Assembly: GCA_963831105.1 (NCBI GenBank)
Contig: CAWHOS010000007.1
Coordinates: forward strand, 186,001 to 250,000
Source: DATFQI01 sp963831105
GTDB lineage: Bacteria > Actinomycetota > Thermoleophilia > Solirubrobacterales > Solirubrobacteraceae
Direction of reading: 5' to 3'
DNA length: 64,000 nt
In this document: piece by piece, positions 15,575 to 22,581 of the stretch
Position numbering within the stretch: the first letter of the stretch is position 1
How the letters are laid out: every line of letters begins with the position of its first letter
Position numbers and translations under genes: made by a program
The notes under the pieces: generated by a model
Databases searched by the model: none
What the model saw: only the letters and a program-made list of their open reading frames with translations
What the model was told of the DNA's origin: nothing

Positions 15575-15601
15575 CCGGCCCGACCGGGGCGGTCGGGCCG
15601 G
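15575..15601. terminator. Bidirectional terminator hairpin
   Basis: Perfect 11-bp stem CCGGCCCGACC/GGTCGGGCCGG with loop GGGGC, between the convergent BtuF-like and rhomboid genes. The minus-strand side has ATCTTCTTGG after the stem and the plus-strand side GGTTCTTG, so it could serve both. Confidence 0.7.
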
Positions 15602-15618
15602 GGTTCTTGACGGGCTCC

Positions 15619-16419
15619 TTATACGGAGAACTTGGCCGTGGTGTAGGCGACCGCCGCCACCACGGAGGCGATCGCGATCACCGCACACGCGAGCACCGCC
15701 GGGATCGGCGACCGGCGCCGGGCGCTGATCGCCTCGACCGCCAGCGCGGCGAGCACGCCGCCGACGAGGCCGCCGAGATGGCCGCCGATCGAGATGTTGA
15801 AGCCCGGGAAGAACGTGATCGCGAGGTTGATGAGCAGGATCGGCCCGAGGCCCGAGGCCATGATGTCGATCCCGCGGTTGCGGGCCATCACGATCGCCGC
15901 TCCGAACAGGCCGAAGATCGCGGTCGAGGCGCCCACCACCGGTGTCGACGGGTTCAGCAGCACCGCGCCGAACGAGCCGGCGAGCAAGGCGGCGAAGTAG
16001 ATCGCTCCGAAGCGCACGTGGCCGAGCGCCGGCTCGAGCATGCGCCCGAGGAAGAACAGCGCGTACATGTTCAGCAGCAGGTGGAACAACCCGCCGTGCA
16101 GGAAGCCGCCCGTGAGCAGGCGCCACCACTCGCCGTCGGCCACCAGCGGCCCGAACAGCACGAAGTCCCGGTAGACGGCGTTGTCCGGGCTCGCGCTCTG
16201 GCCGAAGTACATGAGCACGTTGATCGCGATCAGGACATAGGCCACCGTCGGCTCGACGGCCATCGAGCGCATCGTCTTCACCTGCGTCTTCTGCCTGGAG
16301 CACTCCGGGCAGCGCATCCCGACCGGCGTGGACGTCATGCAGTCCGGGCAGATCGGGTTCCCGCAGTTCGAGCACGAGACGCCGGTCTCTCGGTCCTTGT
16401 GGCGGTAGCAGACGGCCAT
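15619..16419 (-). CDS. Rhomboid intramembrane serine protease with N-terminal zinc ribbon
   Basis: A 266-residue membrane protease. Residues 1-42 form a B-box-like zinc-binding head with paired cysteines (C16/C19, C24/C27, C37/C40). Six helices follow. The catalytic serine is S165 in VGASTAIFG, the histidine is H214 in IGGHLGG, and N117 lies in LLNMYALFFLG, so the dyad is complete. Rhomboids cut transmembrane segments of partner proteins. The ATG is at 16419. The zinc head plus rhomboid layout is common in actinobacteria. Confidence 0.93.
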   Translation of the reverse strand: MAVCYRHKDRETGVSCSNCGNPICPDCMTSTPVGMRCPECSRQKTQVKTMRSMAVEPTVAYVLIAINVLMYFGQSASPDNAVYRDFVLFGPLVADGEWWRLLTGGFLHGGLFHLLLNMYALFFLGRMLEPALGHVRFGAIYFAALLAGSFGAVLLNPSTPVVGASTAIFGLFGAAIVMARNRGIDIMASGLGPILLINLAITFFPGFNISIGGHLGGLVGGVLAALAVEAISARRRSPIPAVLACAVIAIASVVAAVAYTTAKFSV

Positions 16420-16460
16420 GGCGGCGCGACGCTAGCAGCCGTTCCTCACGGCTCTTTCAA

Positions 16461-17186
16461 TCAGGAGACGTCCGCGACGGCCAGCAGATCGCCGGTGGGC
16501 TGGGGCGATCCGCCGTCGGGCTCGTCGGTGACCATCACCTGGTCGATCCCCTCCATCGTGCCGGGGACCGAGGCCGTGGCCGCGCCGTCGCGGCTGGGCA
16601 CGAACAGCGCCGCGGTCGGCTCGGGGGCGTGCCCGTCGCGCTTGAGCCACACCTGGTAGACGCGGCCGCTCGGCGGCGCGGGCAGGCCGCGCGCCAGCAG
16701 GCGGCCCTCCTCGCCGTTCATCTCGAGCGAGACGGTGGCGCCCGGCGCGCCGTTGACCTTCGCGGCGACGGTGCGCTCGGGGGCGTCCTGCAGCTCCCCG
16801 ACGCCGACGCCGATCGCGACGCCGACCACGAGCAGCCCGGCCGCGAGTGCGGCCGGCACGAGCCGCGGGATGCGCCACGACGGCCGCCTGCGCCGGCGCG
16901 CGGCCGGCGGCCGGTCGGCCTCGGGCCCGGCGGCGGCCAGCAGCGACGCCTCGCGCTCGACCTCGGCCATGATCCGCGCCTTCAGCGCCGGCGGCGGGTC
17001 GACGGGATCGACGGACATGGGCAGGGCCTGCGCCGCCGGGGCCAGCTCGTCGACCTCCTCGCGGCAGGCCGGGCAGCCCGCGAGGTGCTCCTCGAAGGCG
17101 GCGCGCTCCGCCTCGTCCAGCGCGCCCAGCAGGTAGGCCGCCGTGGCGTCGTGCCAGTGCTCGTGTCCGGGTCCGCTCGACTGCAT
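16461..17186 (-). CDS. RskA-type anti-sigma factor
   Basis: A 241-residue single-pass membrane anti-sigma factor. The N-terminal cytoplasmic zinc anti-sigma domain has the H-x3-C-x2-C motif (H34, C38, C41 in FEEHLAGCPACREEV). A transmembrane helix at about residues 114-136 (LVPAALAAGLLVVGVAIG) leads to an extracytoplasmic anti-sigma-K domain ending VYQVWLKRDGHAPEPTAALF ... VMVTDEPDGGSPQPTGDLL, the RskA pattern. It binds the sigma factor encoded just upstream; start and stop overlap as TGATG. Confidence 0.9.
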   Translation of the reverse strand: MQSSGPGHEHWHDATAAYLLGALDEAERAAFEEHLAGCPACREEVDELAPAAQALPMSVDPVDPPPALKARIMAEVEREASLLAAAGPEADRPPAARRRRRPSWRIPRLVPAALAAGLLVVGVAIGVGVGELQDAPERTVAAKVNGAPGATVSLEMNGEEGRLLARGLPAPPSGRVYQVWLKRDGHAPEPTAALFVPSRDGAATASVPGTMEGIDQVMVTDEPDGGSPQPTGDLLAVADVS

Positions 17187-17761
17187 CAGCGCATCACCGC
17201 TCCCTCGCCGAGCCGGTCGCGCAGCTTCTTGAGGCCGAGCCGCATGCGGCCCTTCACGGTCCCGACCGGCGTCTCGAGCATCTCCGCGATCTCCGTGTGG
17301 GTGAAGCCGCCGAAGTAGGCCAGCTCGATCACCTGGCTCTGGTCGGAGGGCAGCGCCTCCATGGCGCTGCGGACGACGCGCGCCTCGTCGCGCCGCGCCA
17401 CCTCGACGTCGGTGCGCTCGCGCGCCTCGAAGCGCTCCTCCATCCCCTCGTCGCTCGCGCGCCGCTTGTCGTGCACGGCGGAGCGCCGCAGGTAGTCGAT
17501 CGCACGGTGGTGGACGATGCCGAGCACCCACGTGCGGACGGAGCCGCGACCGCGGTCATAGCGGGCGCCGGAGCGCCAGATGCTCAGGAAGGCCTCCTGG
17601 GAGACGTCCTCCGCGCCGTTGCGGGTGCCGACGATCCGGTAGGCGAGCGAGAACGCGGCCGAGGCGTGGCGCTCGTAGACGACCTCGAACGCGCCCGCGC
17701 GCCCGCGGCGCACGAGCTGCATGAGGTCCTCGTCGGCGAGGGCGCGGAGATCCTGTGCCAT
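17186..17761 (-). CDS. ECF RNA polymerase sigma factor, SigK-like
   Basis: A 191-residue group 4 sigma factor with regions 2 and 4 only. Region 2: FEVVYERHASAAFSLAYRIV, AEDVSQEAFLSIWR, VRTWVLGIVHHRAIDYLRR. Region 4: LPSDQSQVIELAYFGGFTHT and EIAEMLETPVGTVKGRMRLG. Pairing with an RskA-type anti-sigma factor directly downstream makes this a SigK-type module that should be released by regulated proteolysis of the anti-sigma factor. The signal is not evident. Confidence 0.92.
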   Translation of the reverse strand: MAQDLRALADEDLMQLVRRGRAGAFEVVYERHASAAFSLAYRIVGTRNGAEDVSQEAFLSIWRSGARYDRGRGSVRTWVLGIVHHRAIDYLRRSAVHDKRRASDEGMEERFEARERTDVEVARRDEARVVRSAMEALPSDQSQVIELAYFGGFTHTEIAEMLETPVGTVKGRMRLGLKKLRDRLGEGAVMR

Positions 17762-17805
17762 CAGGTGGGCATTCGCGCCGGCGCACCGCGCGGATCACTC
17801 CGCGC

Positions 17806-18177
17806 TCAGCGTCTTGGCGCGTGGTCCTCGAAGACCCGCAACGCCTCGCGCGCGACGTCGCGCAGCGTGCGCTCGGCGAGGTCGAGCGGGCTGTGGGCCG
17901 CGGCGCGCCGCTTGTGGCGCTTGCGGCGGGTGCGCAGCACCACCAGGCCGGCGCCCGCGCCGGCCCCGACCACCACGGCGGCGGCCGGCCGGACCGCGGC
18001 GCGCGGCCAGTTGCGCGGGTCGCGCAGCGACGACAGCTCCCACGTCTCGAGCTCGTCGGCGGCCAGCTCGACGAGCGTGCCGAGCTTGCTCTCCATGCGC
18101 ATGGCGAGCTCCTCCGGCGGCTCGATCGGCGCCAGCGCCGCCCGCAGGCGGGCCTCGATGTCGAACGGCTGGCTCAT
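17806..18177 (-). CDS. Small membrane protein downstream of an ECF sigma factor
   Basis: A 123-residue protein. Residues 1-60 are acidic and helical, a single transmembrane helix lies at about residues 63-80 (AAVVVGAGAGAGLVVL), and the C-terminus is strongly basic (RTRRKRHKRR). It starts 1 nt after the ECF sigma stop at 18179. The placement is that of an anti-sigma factor, but there is no H-x3-C-x2-C zinc motif, and the basic part follows the helix. No family is recognised; an anti-sigma or membrane-tether role is only an inference. Confidence 0.7.
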   Translation of the reverse strand: MSQPFDIEARLRAALAPIEPPEELAMRMESKLGTLVELAADELETWELSSLRDPRNWPRAAVRPAAAVVVGAGAGAGLVVLRTRRKRHKRRAAAHSPLDLAERTLRDVAREALRVFEDHAPRR

Positions 18178-18178
18178 G

Positions 18179-18727
18179 TCAGGTCACACCGTTCTCCGCG
18201 TTCTTCACGAGCTCCTCCAGCTGCCGGATGGCCCGGTGCAATAGCACCTTCGTGGCGCCGTCGGTGCGGCCGAGCGCCCGCGCGATCTCGCGGTTGTCCA
18301 TTCCGAGCGCGAACCGCATGATCAGCGCCTCGCGGCGATCGTCCGGGAGCTGCTGCACGCACTCGAGGATTCGCTTGAGGTCGTCGCGGTCCTGCACCAG
18401 CGCCTCGGTGGTGTGCGTGGCGGCCAGCGTGTCCGCGTCGTCGATCGCCGTCTGCGGGCGCCGCGAGCGGTCGCGGTAGTAGTTCGCCGCGAGGTTGTGG
18501 GCGATCCGGATCAGCCACGGCCGCAGCGGGCGGCCCTTGGACTCGCGCTGCGCGCGCTCGAAGTGCCGGTAGGCCTGCAGGAACGTCTGCTCCGTGAGGT
18601 CCTCGGCGTCGTGGTGGTTGCCCACCCGGTAGTAGGAGTAGGAGTAGACGTCGCGCAGGTGCGCCTTGTAGAGCGCGGAGAAGTCGGCGTCGAGCTGCTG
18701 CTTCTGCGCCGCCGCGTCGGTCGCCAT
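18179..18727 (-). CDS. ECF RNA polymerase sigma factor
   Basis: A 182-residue group 4 sigma factor. Region 2 shows FSALYKAHLRDVYSYSYYRV, HDAEDLTEQTFLQAYRHF and RPWLIRIAHNLAANYYRDR. Region 4 shows LPDDRREALIMRFALGMDNR and EIARALGRTDGATKVLLHRA. No zinc anti-sigma gene is next to it, only the 123-residue membrane protein. It is separate from the SigK-like sigma factor of the following unit and has low identity to it. Confidence 0.9.
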   Translation of the reverse strand: MATDAAAQKQQLDADFSALYKAHLRDVYSYSYYRVGNHHDAEDLTEQTFLQAYRHFERAQRESKGRPLRPWLIRIAHNLAANYYRDRSRRPQTAIDDADTLAATHTTEALVQDRDDLKRILECVQQLPDDRREALIMRFALGMDNREIARALGRTDGATKVLLHRAIRQLEELVKNAENGVT

Positions 18728-18752
18728 GCACGGACCCTACCCCCTGCGTTGC

Positions 18753-20432
18753 TCAGGCGGCCTTGGCCTTGTCGCGGCGGCCCTGGGGCTTCGGCGCCGT
18801 CAGCGACGCCGCCCAGCGCTCGGGCTCGACGCGGCCCTCGATCATCCCCGCAAGCCCGCGCAGCACGGGCGCGTCGACCCCCGCGTCGCGGATGCAAGCG
18901 GCCAGCAGCGGCACGCTGTCGACGGCCTCGGCCGTCTGTCCCAGTGCCGATCCGATGTCGCCGGCCGGCATGCCCTGGGCGAGCAGCTCGCCGGCGCGGC
19001 GGTTGCGCGAGCCCGTCGCCATCACGGTGGAGACGAGGTCGCCCGTGCCGGCGAGGCCGGCGAACGTCTCGGGGCGCGAGCCGGAGCGGCGCGCGTACGC
19101 GTCGACCTCGGCGAAGACCTTGCCGGCGGCTGCGCCGGCGGCGTTCGGGCCGGCGCCGGCGGCCGCGGCGGCGGCGAGCGCGGCGGCGTTCTTGGCGCAG
19201 CCCGCGAGCTCGACGCCGATCACGTCGGAGCTGGTCGCGACGTCGAAGCCGGCGGCGGAGAGCGCGTCGCCGACCTGGCGCGAGAAGGCGCCGTTGGCCG
19301 TGGCGAACACGAGCGAGGCGCCGCCGTCGAGCGCGGCGGCCGCGTGGGCGGGGCCGCCCAGCGCGCCTACGGCCCAGCCGGTGACGCGCTCGGAGACGTA
19401 GGCGGTCGGCAGCGTGCCGAGCGGCGGCACGAGGCCCTTCGCGCACACGAGCACGCCGCTGCGCGGGGTGATCTGGCCGCCGTGGGCGGCGACGGCGCCA
19501 GGGAGCTGGGCCGACGGGACGGCGAAGACGACGAGGTCGTGGCGCGAGAGCTCGAGCTCCCCGGCGCGCAGGACGTTCACGTTCTGCGGCAGCTCGATCC
19601 CGTCGAGGTAGCGCTCGTTGCGGCGCAGCTCCAGCAGCGAGTCGGCCTGCTCGCGCGTGCGGCAGCCGAGGTCCACCTCGAGGCCGGCGCGGGCGAGCAT
19701 GACCGCCACCGCGGTGCCCCAGGAGCCGGCGCCGACGACGGCGGCGCGGCGCAGCGGCGGCAGGCCGCCGAGCCACTCCCACTGGAGCATCACGTTCGGC
19801 CAGATGCGGTCGGTGACGGCGGCAGCGAGCTGCGGCGAGGCCGCTTCGACCTGCGGGAAGGTGAGCGGGCGCCCGACGCGGATGCGCACCTTGTGCGGGC
19901 GGATGCGCCAGCCCTTGCGGACCGCCTCGGTGCCGATGATGGCGACCGGGACGACCGGGGCGCCGGTCTCGAGCGCGAGCCGGCCGACGCCGCGCCTCGG
20001 GCGGCCGAGCGAGCCGGGCCGGATGCGGGTGCCCTCGGGGAACATCAGGACCGCGTCGCCGCGGGCGAGGATCGCCTTCGCGGTCTCGAGCATGTCGGCG
20101 TCGCCCTGGCCGCGGCGGACCGGGAAGGCGCCGAGCGAGTTGAGGAACCACGCCGTCAGCTTGTGGCGGAACAGCTCCTCTTTGGCGACGTAGTACATCG
20201 GCCGCCGGGCGATCGTGGCGATCACGAACGGGTCCAGGAACGAGCGGTGGTTGGCGGCGAAGATCACGGGGCCGCTCTCGGGCACGTGCTCGCGGCCGAT
20301 CCGCGACAGGCGGAAGTAGAGGTGGAAGAACGGCTGGAAGAGCGCCCGCACGAGCCAGTAGACGAGCGGGTTGACGCCGCGCTCGCGGTGGCGGGCGTGC
20401 AGCTGGGTGTGATCGGTCGTCGTCTGCGTCAT
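18753..20432 (-). CDS. Fusion: acylglycerophosphate acyltransferase (PlsC) - glycerol-3-phosphate dehydrogenase (GpsA)
   Basis: One 559-codon frame joins two lipid-synthesis enzymes. Residues 1-220 are a PlsC acyltransferase with H62-x4-D67 (NHRSFLDP) and FPEGTR at 131-136. After a short linker near residue 222, residues 228-559 are a full NAD(P)-dependent glycerol-3-phosphate dehydrogenase: GAGSWGTA (234-241), RRNERYLDGIELP, GCAKNAAALAA with the catalytic lysine, and GLAGTGDLVSTVMATGSRNR. The first activity acylates lysophosphatidate, the second makes the glycerol-3-phosphate backbone, so entry and a later step of phosphatidate synthesis are tied together. The ATG 20432 has GGAGGG 9 nt upstream. 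There is no frameshift at the junction. Confidence 0.92.
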   Translation of the reverse strand: MTQTTTDHTQLHARHRERGVNPLVYWLVRALFQPFFHLYFRLSRIGREHVPESGPVIFAANHRSFLDPFVIATIARRPMYYVAKEELFRHKLTAWFLNSLGAFPVRRGQGDADMLETAKAILARGDAVLMFPEGTRIRPGSLGRPRRGVGRLALETGAPVVPVAIIGTEAVRKGWRIRPHKVRIRVGRPLTFPQVEAASPQLAAAVTDRIWPNVMLQWEWLGGLPPLRRAAVVGAGSWGTAVAVMLARAGLEVDLGCRTREQADSLLELRRNERYLDGIELPQNVNVLRAGELELSRHDLVVFAVPSAQLPGAVAAHGGQITPRSGVLVCAKGLVPPLGTLPTAYVSERVTGWAVGALGGPAHAAAALDGGASLVFATANGAFSRQVGDALSAAGFDVATSSDVIGVELAGCAKNAAALAAAAAAGAGPNAAGAAAGKVFAEVDAYARRSGSRPETFAGLAGTGDLVSTVMATGSRNRRAGELLAQGMPAGDIGSALGQTAEAVDSVPLLAACIRDAGVDAPVLRGLAGMIEGRVEPERWAASLTAPKPQGRRDKAKAA

Positions 20433-20489
20433 GGCGTCGCTCCCTCCACGAGCCATACTCGCTCCGGGCGCGGTCGTTACAGTGGCCAG

Positions 20490-21023
20490 ATGGCCTTCGA
20501 CGCGACGCGAACGCTGCGGGGCGCGCTTGCGGGTGCAGCCGCCGCGGCCGTGTGGGCCGCGCAGCAGCCGCTCGACAAGCGCGTGTTCGGCGTGGACTAC
20601 GACGATGCCGAGCTGCTCGGGCGCCTCGCGCGCGTGCGCCCGCCCGCCACCCACCCGGTGGGCCTGGCGCTGCACGTCGCCAACGGGGCCGCGTTCGGCG
20701 CGCTCTACGCCAACGTCGCCCCGAGCCTGCCCGGTCCGGGCGCCGCGCGCGGCGCCGCCGCCGGGCTCGCCGAGCACCTGGCGACATGGCCGGGAACGCT
20801 CGTGATCGACCGGCTCTCGCTCGGCCGCGACTTCCCGAAGCTGTGGGGCGACCCGCGCGCGTTCGCCCAGGCGACGTGGCGGCACCTGCTCTTCGGCGCG
20901 CTGCTCGGCGAGCTCGAGCGGCGGCTGAACCCGCCGGAGGCGGAGCCGGAGCCGATCGACGCGGCCGCCGCCGCCTCGAACGGGCACGGCTCGGCCGAGC
21001 ACCTGGTCGTCACGGGTCCGTGA
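20490..21023 (+). CDS. Membrane-associated protein of unknown function
   Basis: A 177-residue protein, ATG 20490. It has Ala/Gly-rich hydrophobic stretches at about residues 10-25 (GALAGAAAAAVWAA), 55-75 (VGLALHVANGAAFGALYA) and 130-145, with Pro/Glu-rich ends. This resembles small actinobacterial membrane proteins of unknown function, and I do not assign a family. Its stop overlaps the GTG of the next gene by 4 nt, so the two are translationally coupled. Confidence 0.7.
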   Translation: MAFDATRTLRGALAGAAAAAVWAAQQPLDKRVFGVDYDDAELLGRLARVRPPATHPVGLALHVANGAAFGALYANVAPSLPGPGAARGAAAGLAEHLATWPGTLVIDRLSLGRDFPKLWGDPRAFAQATWRHLLFGALLGELERRLNPPEAEPEPIDAAAAASNGHGSAEHLVVTGP

Positions 21024-21937
21024 AAGCGCTCGTGACGGGCGCCGGCGGGTTCGCCGGCGGCCATCTCGCCGCGCATTGCCGGGCGAGTGGCGACGACGTG
21101 GCCGAGGCGTCCCGCGGGACGGGCACCGATCTGGCGGACGCCGGGGCGGCGCGCGCCGCCGTCGCCGAGGCGCGGCCCGACGTCGTCTACCACCTCGCCG
21201 CGCGCGCCCACGTCGGCGAGTCCTGGGAGGACCCCGGGCGGTTCCTGGCCGACAACCTCGCGATGACGCTCAACGTGCTCGAGGCCGTGCGGTCGGAGGC
21301 CCCGGGCGCGACCGTCGTCGCGGTCGCCTCGGGCGAGCTCTACGGCGCCCCGGAGTCGCTGCCCGTCGACGAGCGCGCGCCGCTGCGCCCGCAGAACCCC
21401 TACGCCGTCTCGAAGGCGTCCGCGGACCTGCTCGCCGGCTTCTACGCCGACGCCCACGGCCTGCGCGTGATCCGCCCGCGCCCGTTCAACCACGCCGGCC
21501 CCGGCCAGGAGCCGACCTACGCGATCGCCTCCTTCTCGCGCCAGGCGGCCGCGGCGGCCGAGCGCGGCGAGGATCCGATCGCCTTCACCACCGGCAACCC
21601 GGACGCGCGCCGCGACTACACCGACGTGCGCGACGTCGTGCGCGCCTACCGGCTGCTGGCCGAGCGCGCGGAGCCGGGGATCTTCAACGTCTGCTCGGGC
21701 CGCTCGACGTCGGCGCGCGAGCTGCTGCAGCTGCTGGCGGCGGCCGCCGGCGCGGGGCTCGACCACCGCATCGACCCGGCGCTCGTGCGCGCGCACGAGG
21801 TGATGGAGGTGCGCGGCGACCCGGGGCGGCTGCGGGCGGCGACCGGCTGGGAGCCCGAGATCCCGCTCGAGCGCACGCTCGCGGACACCGTGGCCTGGTG
21901 GCGCGAGCGGCTCCGCGAAGGCCCGGATCCGGGCTAG
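21020..21937 (+). CDS. NAD-dependent epimerase/dehydratase, GDP-6-deoxy-mannose reductase-like
   Basis: A 305-residue extended short-chain dehydrogenase. Seen: the dinucleotide motif VTGAGGFAGGHL near the N-terminus, VVYHLAARAHVGESW, VASGELYG, the catalytic YxxxK in PYAVSKASADL, and the sugar-nucleotide pocket motif VIRPRPFNHAGPGQ. The best match by eye is GDP-4-keto-6-deoxy-D-mannose reductase (RMD), which makes GDP-rhamnose; related GDP- or dTDP-sugar enzymes cannot be excluded. It starts with GTG in a GTGA overlap. Its end overlaps the convergent gene by 4 nt. Confidence 0.85.
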   Translation: MKALVTGAGGFAGGHLAAHCRASGDDVAEASRGTGTDLADAGAARAAVAEARPDVVYHLAARAHVGESWEDPGRFLADNLAMTLNVLEAVRSEAPGATVVAVASGELYGAPESLPVDERAPLRPQNPYAVSKASADLLAGFYADAHGLRVIRPRPFNHAGPGQEPTYAIASFSRQAAAAAERGEDPIAFTTGNPDARRDYTDVRDVVRAYRLLAERAEPGIFNVCSGRSTSARELLQLLAAAAGAGLDHRIDPALVRAHEVMEVRGDPGRLRAATGWEPEIPLERTLADTVAWWRERLREGPDPG

Positions 21938-22581
21938 GGCCAGACCGGGTCGTCCGGGCGCAGGTCGAGCGGGGCGCCGTCGCCGCAGTCCTGTGCGCGG
22001 TACTGCTCCGGCAGCTGCGGGACGCCCGTCTCCCAGTGCAGCAGGGCGAGGTTCTGCGCCTGCGCCGGCGTCGCGCCCAGCCGCTGCGCCGCCAGCGCCA
22101 CGTGCTGGACCGCGTAGCACTCCGTGATGCCCTCGTCGAGGATCCCGCGCAGGTGGATCGCCTCGTGCGCGAGCGTGTTGACGGCCCAGGCCGTCCGCTG
22201 GACGTCGTCGCCGCACGACGTGGACCGCGCCGCGCACGCGAGCTGCTCCTCCCGCCCGCCCTCGAGCACCGCCTCCAGCTCCGCGCAGGTCACCTTGCGC
22301 AGCTCCGTGTGATCGGCGACCCGCCCGTCGGCGTCGACCCGCACGGCGCCCGCGTTCGTGTCGGCGGGCGAGAGCAGGCGGCCCCACCAGCCCGGGCAGC
22401 GCACCCCGACCGGCCGCTCGGCGATCTCGGTCGCGACCGCCGACAGCCGGTTCTGGAGCGCGACGCGGTCCTGGCGCTCGACGACCCACGCGACGGGCAC
22501 GGCGAGGATCGCCACGGCGAAGGCCAGCTTGAACTTGGCCGGCATGCGGCGGGCCCTCGCCGCACGCGTGGCGGCCGGCAT
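21934..22581 (-). CDS. Membrane-anchored protein with HExxH metallopeptidase-like motif
   Basis: A 215-residue protein with an Arg-rich N-terminus and one signal-anchor helix (about residues 17-34, FKLAFAVAILAVPVAWVV). The outside domain holds HEAIH within NTLAHEAIHLRGILDEGITE, with a Glu in DEG or TE about 10 residues later, the layout of a gluzincin-type zinc peptidase (HExxH plus E). Cysteines in VRCPGWW, VTCAEL, LACAARSTSCG and QDCGDG could form disulfides. I know no named family. It overlaps the GGDEF-EAL gene by TGATG, so it is co-expressed with it. Confidence 0.75.
   Translation of the reverse strand: MPAATRAARARRMPAKFKLAFAVAILAVPVAWVVERQDRVALQNRLSAVATEIAERPVGVRCPGWWGRLLSPADTNAGAVRVDADGRVADHTELRKVTCAELEAVLEGGREEQLACAARSTSCGDDVQRTAWAVNTLAHEAIHLRGILDEGITECYAVQHVALAAQRLGATPAQAQNLALLHWETGVPQLPEQYRAQDCGDGAPLDLRPDDPVWP

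Noticed and set aside
18726..21023. Plus-strand frame of 765 codons opposite the PlsC-GpsA gene
   Set aside because: Only the part from ATG 20490 lies outside the antisense shadow; the rest mirrors the fusion gene and shows Arg/Ala/Gly bias.
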